A DNA stretch of 64,000 nt from Rhodanobacter glycinis (GTDB lineage: Bacteria; Pseudomonadota; Gammaproteobacteria; Xanthomonadales; Rhodanobacteraceae). The stretch is taken from assembly GCF_006438785.1 (NCBI RefSeq), contig NZ_RCZB01000001.1:1-64000 (forward strand). Direction: 5' to 3'. Below are positions 7,010 through 16,028 of the stretch, piece by piece (the first letter of the stretch is position 1; each line of letters starts with the position of its first letter). Both the position numbers and the translations under genes were made by a program. The notes under the pieces were generated by a model, which saw only the letters and a list, made by a program, of their open reading frames with translations, ran no database searches and was not told the DNA's origin.

Positions 7010-8656
7010 ATGCTTAAAGGATCTGACCTGTTCGTAGCTGCCCTGGAAAACGAGGGCGTCGATCGGATTTTCGGGATTCCGGGTGAAGAGAATCTCGACA
7101 TCGTCGAGTCCATCAGGCGGTCGTCGATTGAGCTCGTGCTGACCCGGCATGAGCAAGCCGCCGCATTCATGGCGGCCACCTATGGAAGGCTCACCGGCAA
7201 GCCAGGGGTTTGCATCACGACGCTTGGGCCAGGGGCATTGAACCTCACGACGGGTGCCGCGTATGCGCTGCTGGGCGCCATGCCGATGATCATGATCACC
7301 GGCCAGAAGGCCATCCGCTCGTCCCGGCAGGCGCGCTTCCAGATCGTGGACATCATCGCGACGATGAAGCCGCTGACCAAGCTTTCACGGCAGATCATCT
7401 CTGCAACGATGATCCCGGCGATGGTGCGCGAGGCTTTCCGCGTGGCAGCGGAGGAGCGGCCGGGCCCGGTGCTGCTGGAACTTCCCGAAGATGTCGCGGC
7501 TGAGCAGTGCGATGAGGTGGCGGTGATTCCCTCGCACCCGATCGAATTTCCGATGGCGAGCACGGACTCTCTTGATCGCGCCGCGCAGATGATCATGCAG
7601 GCCCGGTCGCCGCTGCTGATGCTGGGCGCAGCGGCATCGCGGCCACGCTCCACTTCGGATCTCGCCCAGTTCGTGCTGCGCACGCGGATTCCGTACTTCA
7701 CCACGCAGATGGGCAAAGGCACCGTGCCGGGCGGCAGCGAGCTTTACATGGGCACGGCGGCACTTTCGGAACGTGACTACGTGCATGAGGCGATCGAGCG
7801 CGCCGATCTCATTGTCACCATCGGTCATGACACGGTCGAGAAGCCGCCTTTCATCATGGGCGTCAAGGGACCGAAGGTCGTCCACGTGGGCTATCAGCCG
7901 GCCAATGTCGAGCAGGTTTATTTCCCCCAGGCGGAGGTGATCGGCGATCTCGGGCCGTCACTGAGACTGCTTGCAGATCGCGTTGAAGGCAGGCTTCCCC
8001 ATGCGCAGGCCCTGCTGCCATTGCGGGAAGGCATCCTGAGCCGGATCGCGGCACGCGCCACCGAAAACCGCTTCACGCCGCAACGACTGGTACACGATGT
8101 GCGCGAGGTCATGCCGGCGGACGGCATCCTGTCCCTCGACAACGGTATGTACAAGATCTGGTTCGCGCGAAATTATCGAACACGCGTTGCCAATACGCTG
8201 CTGCTCGACAACGCCCTGGCCACGATGGGAGCAGGTCTGCCGGCGGCAATCATGGCCGCGATGCTGTATCCCGAACGTCGCGTCATGGCGGTTTGCGGCG
8301 ACGGCGGTTTCATGATGAACAGCCAGGAGCTGGAAACGGCCGTCCGGCTAAAACTCAACCTTGTCGTGCTGATTCTCGAGGATCATGCATTCGGCATGAT
8401 TCGCTGGAAGCAGGCCGTCGATCAGTTTCCGGATTTCGGCATGACCTTCGGCAACCCCGATTTCGTCATCTACGCCAAGGCCTACGGCGCTACGGGAACG
8501 AGGGTCGATGCCGTTGCCGAATTGCGCCCGATCCTGGAGAAGGCGTTTGCCGATGGGGGCGTGCAGCTTGTCGTCGTGCCCATCGACTACTCGGAAAACA
8601 AGCGGGTGCTGGTCGACGAGTTGCAGCAACGTTTACCGGTAGAGAAGGGAGCATGA
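7010..8656 (+). CDS. Acetolactate-synthase-like thiamine diphosphate enzyme
   Basis: 548 aa with the three-domain ThDP layout: N-terminal PYR domain (Glu48 in TRHEQA), a central TPP_enzyme_M domain (about 190-320) and a C-terminal PP domain whose metal motif starts at GDGG (430) and ends near NLVVLILED. FGIPGEEN and LGPGALNLTTGAAYA are typical of acetolactate-synthase large subunits, but no small regulatory subunit is nearby. The partner gene is an aldehyde dehydrogenase, so a 2-keto-acid decarboxylase role yielding an aldehyde is equally possible. GGAG sits 7 nt before the ATG. The family is certain; the reaction is not. Confidence 0.8.
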   Translation: MLKGSDLFVAALENEGVDRIFGIPGEENLDIVESIRRSSIELVLTRHEQAAAFMAATYGRLTGKPGVCITTLGPGALNLTTGAAYALLGAMPMIMITGQKAIRSSRQARFQIVDIIATMKPLTKLSRQIISATMIPAMVREAFRVAAEERPGPVLLELPEDVAAEQCDEVAVIPSHPIEFPMASTDSLDRAAQMIMQARSPLLMLGAAASRPRSTSDLAQFVLRTRIPYFTTQMGKGTVPGGSELYMGTAALSERDYVHEAIERADLIVTIGHDTVEKPPFIMGVKGPKVVHVGYQPANVEQVYFPQAEVIGDLGPSLRLLADRVEGRLPHAQALLPLREGILSRIAARATENRFTPQRLVHDVREVMPADGILSLDNGMYKIWFARNYRTRVANTLLLDNALATMGAGLPAAIMAAMLYPERRVMAVCGDGGFMMNSQELETAVRLKLNLVVLILEDHAFGMIRWKQAVDQFPDFGMTFGNPDFVIYAKAYGATGTRVDAVAELRPILEKAFADGGVQLVVVPIDYSENKRVLVDELQQRLPVEKGA

Positions 8657-10050
8657 CGATGTCACAGACACTTCAGGTTTTGCAGGCGTTCGACCGGACG
8701 GTCATCAGCGAGATTCCGATGGACGATGCGCAGACGCTGGAAGCCAAGCTTGCTTCCGCCGCCCGGACGATGCGAGATCGTGGGGCATGGCTCAAACCCC
8801 ATCAGCGCAGCGGCATACTCTGGCGCACCGCCAGTCTGCTGGAGGCGCGGCAAGCACATTTCGCCCAGCTCATCTCGCGCGAAGGGGGAAAGCCATTATC
8901 CGATGCGGCTGTCGAGGTGATCCGGGCGATCGACGGATTGCGCAATGCCGCCGAGGAGCTGCGCGTTTTTGCGGGCCGGGAAATCCCCATGGGTCTCACG
9001 CCGGCCAGCGAAGGGCGATGGGCTTTCACCACCAAGGAGCCGATCGGGGTGGTCGCTGCCATATCGGCCTTCAATCACCCATTGAATCTGATCGTCCATC
9101 AGGTGGCACCGGCGATTGCAGTCGGTTGTCCGGTCATCGTGAAGCCGGCCATGGCCACGCCGCTGTCCTGCCTCGATTTCGTTGCTCTTCTTCGGGAAGC
9201 AGGTCTCGATGAGCCGTGGTGCCAGACCTTCATCACGGATGACAACGCGTTGGCGGAACGTCTCGCAACGGATCCGCGCGTGGCCTTCCTGAGCTTCATC
9301 GGATCGGCAAGAGTCGGCTGGTACTTGCGCAGCAAGCTCGCCCCGGGAACGCGTTGTGCGCTGGAGCATGGCGGTGCCGCACCCGTCATCGTGGATCGAA
9401 GTGCTCCGCTGGACCGGATCATCGAGCCCATCGTGAAGGGTGGCTACTATCACGCGGGCCAGGTTTGCGTTTCCACCCAGCGAATCTTCGTTCATGCGGA
9501 TGTCATGGACGAGTTTGTCGAGCGACTTGCAGCACGGGTTCGATCGCTTCGTGTGGGTGACCCACTCTTGCAGGAGACCGAGGTGGGTCCGCTGATCACC
9601 CCGCATGAAGCGAATCGAGTGATGTCCTGGACTGATGAAGCGGTATCGGCTGGCGCGGTGATCATTGGCGGCGGCCGCCAGTCCGCGACCACGCTCATGC
9701 CGGCCATCCTGGTCGAACCAGCCGTCGATTCGAAGGTTTCCCAGCTTGAAATTTTCGGGCCCGTCACGTGCGTTTACGGGTTCCAGGAGCTCGACAAGGC
9801 CATCGACATCGCCAACTCGCTGCCCTTCGCATTCCAGGCCAGCGTGTTTTCCGCCGACATCGGTCCCGCGATGCGAGCTGCCCGGCGGCTTGATGCGTCC
9901 ACCGTGCTGGTCAACGATCACACGGCGTTTCGCACGGACTGGATGCCCTTCGCGGGCAGGCGCCAGTCTGGTTATGGTGTTGGTGGCATCCCGTATTCGA
10001 TGGAAGAGATGTCCCAGGAGAAGATGCTGGTCCTTCGATACGACGGATAG
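8653..10050 (+). CDS. Aldehyde dehydrogenase family protein
   Basis: About 465 aa with a complete ALDH catalytic set: Asn141 in the NHPLN loop, general-base Glu238 in LEHGGAAP and nucleophile Cys272 in GQVCVSTQRIF. It oxidises an aldehyde to an acid using NAD(P)+. Its ATG overlaps the stop codon of the preceding ThDP gene (ATGA), so translation is probably coupled. AAGGGAG at 8645-8651 would also suit the ATG at 8659, giving a protein two residues shorter. Pairing with a ThDP enzyme suggests that it consumes the aldehyde released there. The substrate is not predictable from sequence alone. Confidence 0.85.
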   Translation: MTMSQTLQVLQAFDRTVISEIPMDDAQTLEAKLASAARTMRDRGAWLKPHQRSGILWRTASLLEARQAHFAQLISREGGKPLSDAAVEVIRAIDGLRNAAEELRVFAGREIPMGLTPASEGRWAFTTKEPIGVVAAISAFNHPLNLIVHQVAPAIAVGCPVIVKPAMATPLSCLDFVALLREAGLDEPWCQTFITDDNALAERLATDPRVAFLSFIGSARVGWYLRSKLAPGTRCALEHGGAAPVIVDRSAPLDRIIEPIVKGGYYHAGQVCVSTQRIFVHADVMDEFVERLAARVRSLRVGDPLLQETEVGPLITPHEANRVMSWTDEAVSAGAVIIGGGRQSATTLMPAILVEPAVDSKVSQLEIFGPVTCVYGFQELDKAIDIANSLPFAFQASVFSADIGPAMRAARRLDASTVLVNDHTAFRTDWMPFAGRRQSGYGVGGIPYSMEEMSQEKMLVLRYDG

Positions 10051-10202
10051 CGGCGGGAGTCTGGCCAGCTCGCTGTTTGATGGCGTCGTGCACCTTCGGG
10101 GCGAGGATCGCTCCGGGAGGCTTAAGGCGACGTCGCTCGGCGGTCAAGGGCTTGCCCTTGCCATGGTCACCGCCGCATGGGTCGGCAAGGAAGGCTTGTC
10201 GC

Positions 10203-11144
10203 TCAGCCAACCTGCGGAACGAATCCGGGCACGCCGGTCTCGACCACGGCGTTGAACCGGACGCTCGTCGCGATGCCATTTCGTATCTCCTGCATGGCAT
10301 CGTCGGGCAGGGGCGAAATGTCGAAATTCTGCCGGATCCGGTCGGGGTTGGTCGACGTGGTCAGCAACGCGCTGCCGCGTTGCACAGCCCAGGCCAGTGC
10401 AACCTGAGCTGGCGTCTTGTCGACACGCCGGGCGATGGCGTTGATCAACGGGTCGTCCGTTATTTTCGGCTCCATCCCATGTCCCAACGGCGCGAAGGCG
10501 AGCAGCACAATGCCATGCTGCTGACAGAATTCGAGCAACTCCCATTCGGGAAGATAGGGATGGCATTCGACCTGAACCACGGCGGGCTTGATCCTGGCCG
10601 CGGCGACAATCTCTTTCACTTTCTCCAGGCGGATGTCGGACAGTCCGATGGATCTGCACTTGCCTTCATCCACGAGGCGCTCCATCGCCCGCCACGTCTC
10701 CATCAGCGTTACCCCGGAATCATAGATCGGCTGACCATGTTCGTCGTTTGGATACTGTTCGTCGCCGGGTTGAAAGGCAAAGGGCGTATGGATCAGGTAG
10801 CAATCGAGATAGTCCAGTTGCAGTCGACCCAGGCTCGCCTCGAGGGCGGGGCTGACCCGCTCCGGACGGTGATTGTTGTTCCATAGCTTGGTGGTGACGA
10901 AGAGGTCCTTGCGTTGAACCGTACCGGCCTCGAACGCTTCCCGCATCGCATGCCCGACCACGTCTTCATTGCGGTAGAGCTCAGCGCAATCGAGATGCCG
11001 GAACCCCGCCTCCAGCGCGACCTTGACAGCCTCTTTGGCCGCAACAGGGTCGCGAATCAAGGTGCCGAACCCGACGGCCGGGATCGCTCCCGTTCCGTGG
11101 ACAAGAGGAATTTTCGTATCTTGAAAAGAGTTGGATGGGTGCAT
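10203..11144 (-). CDS. Aldo/keto reductase
   Basis: A 313-aa (alpha/beta)8 NADPH-dependent carbonyl reductase. The catalytic tetrad is visible: Asp52 and Tyr57 in LDCAELYRNE, Lys86 in TTKLWN and His119 in CYLIHTP. GFRHLDCAE and VECHPYLPE are AKR signatures. The start used here has GGAG 7 nt upstream; an ATG six codons earlier has none. It runs in the same direction as the efflux operon just upstream (14 bp from the NodT stop), so it may be the operon's last gene, and it converges on the aldehyde dehydrogenase across 152 bp with no obvious feature. Confidence 0.86.
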   Translation of the reverse strand: MHPSNSFQDTKIPLVHGTGAIPAVGFGTLIRDPVAAKEAVKVALEAGFRHLDCAELYRNEDVVGHAMREAFEAGTVQRKDLFVTTKLWNNNHRPERVSPALEASLGRLQLDYLDCYLIHTPFAFQPGDEQYPNDEHGQPIYDSGVTLMETWRAMERLVDEGKCRSIGLSDIRLEKVKEIVAAARIKPAVVQVECHPYLPEWELLEFCQQHGIVLLAFAPLGHGMEPKITDDPLINAIARRVDKTPAQVALAWAVQRGSALLTTSTNPDRIRQNFDISPLPDDAMQEIRNGIATSVRFNAVVETGVPGFVPQVG

Positions 11145-11158
11145 GCTCGTACTCCAGA

Positions 11159-12622
11159 TCATTGTTCGTTCCGGGATGCCAATCTACGCTCGAAAGCGCC
11201 GCTGGAATTGCCTCCGAGTGCGACGGAAAGCTGCGCTGTATCGAGATATCGCGCCGTTTTCGCCCGGATCTTGCCGATCAGCGCCCGCTGATAGGTGCGT
11301 TCGGCGTCCAGCACTTGCAGCACGTCGATCTCGCCCGCCCGGTAGCCCGCCCGGTTCAACCTGAGGCTCACTTCGGCAGCGTTCAGCGCACGCTCCTGCG
11401 CCGCAAATTCCTCGGTGTCATGGTTGATCGCCTGCAGCACGTCGGCGACCTGGCCCAATGCCGCGATGACCGTCTGCTGGTAGCCAGCGAGGGATGCCTT
11501 GTAGCTGTCGATGGAGGCGCGACGGTTCGCCTTGAGGGCGCCTCCATGAAAGATCGGCCCGGTCAGTGCTCCGGCGACACTCCATAGCGTGCCGATGCCA
11601 GGGCCGATCTGGTCGAGCGACGCGGAGAGCTGCAGGTGGGGGTAGAGGTCTGCTGTCGCCACTGCGATCGCGGCACTCGCTGCATGGAGTCGAGCCTCGG
11701 CTTCGAGAATGTCCGGCCGGTTGCGAGCCGCCTCGGAGGGCAGGCTGACCGGCAAATTCGCCGGCAACGCGAAATCGGAGAGATCGAAGTCTGGCGCCAC
11801 CCAATCGGCAGGTCCTTTCCCGGCCAGTACCGACAACGCGTGCCGGGCCGTGTCCCGTTGCTGGGCAAGCGGCGGCAGCAAGGTCTCGTCCTGCGCGAGT
11901 TGGGTCGCAGCCAGCGCGACGTCGATCTGGGTGGCACTGCCGTAGGCATGTGCGGCGCGGACAAGCTCGAGGTTCTTCCGATCGTCGGCGAGCAGGTCCT
12001 GAACCGCGTCGATCTGCGCTCGCGCGGATGCGAGCAAGAACGCCTGGCTGGCGACATCGCCGGTCACGGTCAGGTAGGCGGCGTCGAACCGATGCCTCTG
12101 CAGATCGGCCAGCGCCGTGCGTTCCTCGACCAGCCGTTTTGTGCCGCCGAAAAGGTCGAAATGGAAGCTGACCTGCGGTCCGGCCGCATAGAAGTTCGAG
12201 GTGGACAACCTGGCACCGCTACCCGTCCGCTGGCGACCGCCCTGGACCCCAAGATCCACCTGCGGAAGCAAGCCGCCGCCGGCAGCCGCGACGGCTTCGT
12301 TCGCCCGAGCGATGGTCGCATCTGCCGCTTGCAGGTCGAGGTTGCCGTCGATCGCCTTGCGCATCACCTGGTCAAGCTTCGCCGAGCCAAAGGCCGACCA
12401 CCAGTCGCCGTCGACCTTTTTGCCGAGGTCGATGTGCTGGGCGCCAACCGGCCTGCCGGTTTCGACAAGTTGATGCTCGGCCTGCGCGTCATAGTGTTGC
12501 GACTGGGGCGCTGCCGGTCTCTCATAATCGGGGCCCACCATGCACGCGGACAAAAGCGTGGAGGCGGAGGTCACGACTATCCGGGCAAGCTGTTTAAACA
12601 GGAACGATCTAACCAGTTTCAT
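11159..12622 (-). CDS. NodT/OprM-type outer-membrane efflux lipoprotein
   Basis: About 487 aa. The signal peptide ends in a lipobox, LLSAC, with lipidated Cys27, followed by MVGPDYERP, the typical start of RND/MFS outer-membrane factors. Two OEP repeats follow (about 75-270 and 290-470), with RPDILEAEARLHAA the family hallmark. This trimeric channel-tunnel would complete an EmrA/EmrB pump. The ATG with GGAG 7 nt upstream is chosen over a start 18 codons earlier. The gene lies 16 bp after emrB. Confidence 0.9.
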   Translation of the reverse strand: MKLVRSFLFKQLARIVVTSASTLLSACMVGPDYERPAAPQSQHYDAQAEHQLVETGRPVGAQHIDLGKKVDGDWWSAFGSAKLDQVMRKAIDGNLDLQAADATIARANEAVAAAGGGLLPQVDLGVQGGRQRTGSGARLSTSNFYAAGPQVSFHFDLFGGTKRLVEERTALADLQRHRFDAAYLTVTGDVASQAFLLASARAQIDAVQDLLADDRKNLELVRAAHAYGSATQIDVALAATQLAQDETLLPPLAQQRDTARHALSVLAGKGPADWVAPDFDLSDFALPANLPVSLPSEAARNRPDILEAEARLHAASAAIAVATADLYPHLQLSASLDQIGPGIGTLWSVAGALTGPIFHGGALKANRRASIDSYKASLAGYQQTVIAALGQVADVLQAINHDTEEFAAQERALNAAEVSLRLNRAGYRAGEIDVLQVLDAERTYQRALIGKIRAKTARYLDTAQLSVALGGNSSGAFERRLASRNEQ

Positions 12623-12638
12623 TTTGCGGCTCCACGAG

Positions 12639-14135
12639 TCAGTTGCCTGGACGCGGTTTGCGGAGAAGCAGGGCAAGCGGGCTCACGATGAGCATGGCGA
12701 TCATCAAGATCTTGAACTGGCCGATGACTGCGATGATCGCCGCCTGACCCGTTACCCTCTCGTTGACCATGGCGAGTGCCCGGCCCGAAAGGACGCCGGT
12801 CGCATGGGCGACGGCGCCGTAAGGCCGCAGATGCGAGGCGAGCGCCAGGTGCATGCTCTGGGTGTTCTTGAAGAAGTAGATCTGGACGATCGCGACGCCG
12901 ATCGTGCTGCCATACAGCCGCGACAGGTTGAAGAGCACGGTGCCTTCCGTGCGGAATTTCGGGTCGAGCGTGCCGAAGGCCTCTCGGGTGAGTGCGGGCA
13001 TCATCATGCCCAGGCCTGCTCCCTGGAGCGCGCCCGCCACGACGATCGGCCACCCATCCATCAACGGCGAATAGCCAAGCATTCGCCAATTGCCGTAGAC
13101 CACGAGCGCCATGCCAACGAGCAGGAGCAGCCGGTTGTCGATTCGCGTCGGTGCGCGCCAGGTCAGGATCAACGCGCCGATCAGGGCGACGCCACGCGGG
13201 ATCGTCAGGTAGCCGGCCGTGTCGGCGGGATAGCGGAGCAATTCCTCGAGCATCGGTGACGTCAGCGCCAACGTCGGCAGCAGGACGAAGCCGAACGCGA
13301 AGAAGATGATCGTCGAGAGGCCGAAATTACGGTCCTTGAACAACGCCTTGTTGAGGAAGTGCTCCTGTCTGGTCAGGACATGCACGATGTAGAGATAGAA
13401 GCCGAGCGCCGAGACCATGGCCTCCACCCAGATTTCAGGCGAGGCAAACCATTCCATGCGTTCGCCGCGGTCGAGCAGCATCTGCAGTCCGGCAATGCCC
13501 ATCGAGAATGTCACCAGCCCGAAGAAGTCGAAGGGCGGGCCCTTGGCGAACTTCTTCTCGCTCAGGCAGAAGCCCATCGTCAGGAAGATGAAGGCGGCCA
13601 TCGGAACGCTGATGTAGAAGATCGAATGCCAGCCATGATATTCGCTGAGCCAGCCGCCAATGCCCGGACCGCTGAGGATCCCGAGCAGCGACGTCACGCT
13701 CCACACCATGCCGATCCGTCCATGCCGCAACGGCGGCAATTCATCGAGAAGAATCGCCATCGAGAGGGGGGCGAGCGTACCGCTGGCGGCGCCCTGGACG
13801 ATCCGGGCGGCTACGAACTGCAGTGGTGTCGTCGCCAGCGTGTCGAGCATGAGCGCGACGGTGAAGATGGCGATAGAGACCTGAAAGACGGCCTTCCTGC
13901 CGTAGCTGGCCGCGAGCCAATGCATCATCGGCATGACAATGGCACTTGCCGCGATGTATGAGGTAAAGACCCAGCCGATCTCGTCGTCGGTCATCGACAG
14001 ACCGCCCTGGATATGCAGCACCGCCGCATTCGGGATCGAGATGTTGACTGCCTGCATGTAGGTCGCAAGCAGGGCGGCCACCACGAGGGCGCGATGGTTG
14101 CCCGCCGCGGTGCCCAGGTGGAGGGAAGCGCTCAT
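12639..14135 (-). CDS. EmrB/QacA-type MFS drug efflux transporter (DHA2)
   Basis: 498 aa, about 14 membrane helices, inner membrane. The first helix has VAALLATYMQAVNISIPNAA (the DHA2 D1-like motif), then AASYGRKAVFQ (motif A) and GPGIGGWLSEYHGWHSIFYI (motif C region). It exports hydrophobic drugs with the neighbouring membrane-fusion protein and NodT channel. Its ATG overlaps the stop codon of the emrA-like gene (ATGA), which argues for coupled synthesis. The longer open frame upstream overlaps emrA and is not used. Confidence 0.9.
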   Translation of the reverse strand: MSASLHLGTAAGNHRALVVAALLATYMQAVNISIPNAAVLHIQGGLSMTDDEIGWVFTSYIAASAIVMPMMHWLAASYGRKAVFQVSIAIFTVALMLDTLATTPLQFVAARIVQGAASGTLAPLSMAILLDELPPLRHGRIGMVWSVTSLLGILSGPGIGGWLSEYHGWHSIFYISVPMAAFIFLTMGFCLSEKKFAKGPPFDFFGLVTFSMGIAGLQMLLDRGERMEWFASPEIWVEAMVSALGFYLYIVHVLTRQEHFLNKALFKDRNFGLSTIIFFAFGFVLLPTLALTSPMLEELLRYPADTAGYLTIPRGVALIGALILTWRAPTRIDNRLLLLVGMALVVYGNWRMLGYSPLMDGWPIVVAGALQGAGLGMMMPALTREAFGTLDPKFRTEGTVLFNLSRLYGSTIGVAIVQIYFFKNTQSMHLALASHLRPYGAVAHATGVLSGRALAMVNERVTGQAAIIAVIGQFKILMIAMLIVSPLALLLRKPRPGN

Positions 14136-15244
14136 CGGGCCACCGCTGTCGCGGCCACTGCCTGAAGCGGCTCCCGCAGCGTGTCGACCCGCGCCGTGAC
14201 GCTGATGCCGGAGTACAGCGGCCACTTTGGATCGACCGCATCGAACTCGAGGCGAACTGGCAGACGCTGGACGACCTTTACCCAGTTGCCGGTCGCGTTC
14301 TCAGGCGGCAACACCGAGAATTCCGATCCGGTACCGGGGCTCATGCTGACCACATGCGCCTTGAAGCCATGTCCCGGATAGACATCCACATCGATGGTCG
14401 CCGCCTGGCCCGGGCGCATGCGAGTGAGGCCGGTCTCACGGAAATTCGCCTCCACCCAGATGTGCCGGCTGGACATCATGGAGAACACTGCCGTGCCGCT
14501 GCCGACGAAATCACCCGCTTGCAGGTCGTCGACCTGGGTCACGATGCCGTCGTCCGGGGCCACGACATCGGTATAGGAGAGCTCCAGCCTCGCGCGATCC
14601 AGTTGCGCCTGAGCCTCGCGGACTGTCGGGTGGCGACTGGCCTCGATATCCGGGTCACCGTTCAATCCGGCGACGCTGTTGGCAACCGCTTGCCGGGCCG
14701 ACGCGATGTGCTGGCGGGCGACCTTGAAATCCGTTTCAGCTCGCTCATAGCTCGCGCGCGACGCAAAATCGGAGGCAAGCAGTCCTTTCTTGCGTTCGTA
14801 TTCGCGCCGGTCGAAGTCAGCCGAATCCCGGGCCGATTGGAGCTCGGCCAGTTGCTGGCGATAGGTTGTCTTGAGGGCCTCGACCTGGATGCGCGCGCTG
14901 CTCAGTCGCGCCTCGGCTTGCGCGACGGCAATCTTGTAGGGCTGTGCGTCTATCCGAAACAGCAACTGGCCCTTGCGCACGCGCTGATTCTCCCTTACCG
15001 CAATCTCGACCACCTGGCCCGACACCCTGGCATTGATGGAGTCCTTCGCCGCGCGAACGAAAGCGTCGTCAGTCTCGACATAACGCTCGCCGGCCAGATA
15101 TTTGCCGATGCCCAGTACGACCAACAAGACCGGCAGGGCCAGCATCAGGGGCCGGCGCAACCTTTCCTTGAGGGCAGGGCGCGCCATCTCGGCGTGACTG
15201 TCCGAAGCAGGGCCATCAAGCACCTCATCGAATTGTTTGCGCAT
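14132..15244 (-). CDS. EmrA/HlyD-type membrane fusion protein
   Basis: 370 aa. One N-terminal membrane anchor (about residues 30-50, LMLALPVLLVVLGIGKYLA), then the biotinyl-lipoyl half YVETDDAFVRA...GQVVEIAVRENQRVRKGQ, a long alpha-helical hairpin (about 100-200), and a beta-barrel with GQAATIDVDVYPGHGFKAHV. It bridges the inner-membrane pump and the outer-membrane channel. The ATG at 15244 is chosen because the alternative 24 codons upstream would lie inside the shared promoter/operator. It is first in the efflux operon and divergent from the TetR gene. Confidence 0.88.
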   Translation of the reverse strand: MRKQFDEVLDGPASDSHAEMARPALKERLRRPLMLALPVLLVVLGIGKYLAGERYVETDDAFVRAAKDSINARVSGQVVEIAVRENQRVRKGQLLFRIDAQPYKIAVAQAEARLSSARIQVEALKTTYRQQLAELQSARDSADFDRREYERKKGLLASDFASRASYERAETDFKVARQHIASARQAVANSVAGLNGDPDIEASRHPTVREAQAQLDRARLELSYTDVVAPDDGIVTQVDDLQAGDFVGSGTAVFSMMSSRHIWVEANFRETGLTRMRPGQAATIDVDVYPGHGFKAHVVSMSPGTGSEFSVLPPENATGNWVKVVQRLPVRLEFDAVDPKWPLYSGISVTARVDTLREPLQAVAATAVAR

Positions 15245-15265
15245 CACGAGCGGCCTTCGGGGTTG

Positions 15266-15341
15266 TTGAATTTTGTTCGGGTTCGGATAATATGCCCAGG
15301 CGCAGCGGAGATTCAACCTTTTTATGCATGACCGAACAAAA
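15266..15341. promoter_or_regulatory. Divergent control region with 10-bp inverted repeat
   Basis: Between emrA and the TetR gene, TTTTGTTCGG (15271-15280) is repeated as its exact inverse CCGAACAAAA (15332-15341). A plus-strand promoter, TTGAAT (15266-15271), 16 nt, TAATAT (15288-15293), overlaps the left half; the right half covers the first codons of the TetR gene. The arrangement fits a TetR-type repressor controlling both directions, although a 51-bp gap between half-sites is wide and may reflect two operators. Confidence 0.5.
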
Positions 15342-15953
15342 AAAGATAGTGCAAAGAAGAAGCCGCGGGGACGACCGCGCGCTTATGAGCCCGAGGTCGC
15401 GCTAAGGGCAGCGGCGGACGCATTCTGGAAGGGTGGCTACTCGGGCACCTCGCTCGACGACATCGCTGCTGCGACCGGCATGAACAGGCCGAGCCTGCGT
15501 GCAGCGTTTGGCGACAAGCACGCGATCTACATCAAGGCGCTGAGCGACTATTGGGAGCTCAAATGTGCGGCGATGCGTGAAGCGCTCGATGGAGGCGGGG
15601 CACTGGACGAGGCATTGATGCGCGTCTACGACGCGGCGCTGTCCATTTATTTTTCCGGAGCAGACCGCGCACGCGGATGTTTCGTGGTCGGAACGGCGGT
15701 GACCGAGGCCGTCGACGACGCTGAAATCCGCAGTCTCGTCGCCACCGGTCTGCGCACGCTCGATGCCGGTTTCGAGGCCCGCCTCCGATTGGCGCGCGAA
15801 GCCGGGGAGCTGAGAAAGGACGCCGATCCCGAGGCTCTCGCCATGCTCGCCTCGGCCACGATGCACACCATGGCCATTCGCGCCCGTGCTGGCACTTCGC
15901 GGCGCGATCTGAGGAGGCTTGCGCGCAAAGCGGTGAGCATGATCTGCGGATGA
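15324..15953 (+). CDS. TetR/AcrR-family repressor of the divergent efflux operon
   Basis: 209 aa. A very basic N-terminus (KKDSAKKKPRGRPRAYEP) leads into the TetR HTH, ending in GTSLDDIAAATGMNRPSLRA and FGDKHAIY. The C-terminal ligand domain is all-helical and resembles TetR_C_16/33 types. It is divergent from emrA-emrB-nodT, the standard layout for a local repressor that releases DNA on binding a pump substrate. The A-rich start of the gene carries half of the inverted repeat, so repressor binding could also block its own synthesis. Confidence 0.88.
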   Translation: MHDRTKKDSAKKKPRGRPRAYEPEVALRAAADAFWKGGYSGTSLDDIAAATGMNRPSLRAAFGDKHAIYIKALSDYWELKCAAMREALDGGGALDEALMRVYDAALSIYFSGADRARGCFVVGTAVTEAVDDAEIRSLVATGLRTLDAGFEARLRLAREAGELRKDADPEALAMLASATMHTMAIRARAGTSRRDLRRLARKAVSMICG

Positions 15954-16028
15954 CCGCACAACGCAGGATCGCCGGACTCGCCATGGCGAGGGTCGAGCTC
16001 AAGGCCTCAGGGACGCTTGAGGCACGTC

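Noticed and set aside
10051..10202. Possible gene remnant between the convergent aldehyde dehydrogenase and aldo/keto reductase genes
   Set aside because: A minus-strand frame passes through it but no start, ribosome site or family was recognised. No terminator-type hairpin with a T-run was found either.
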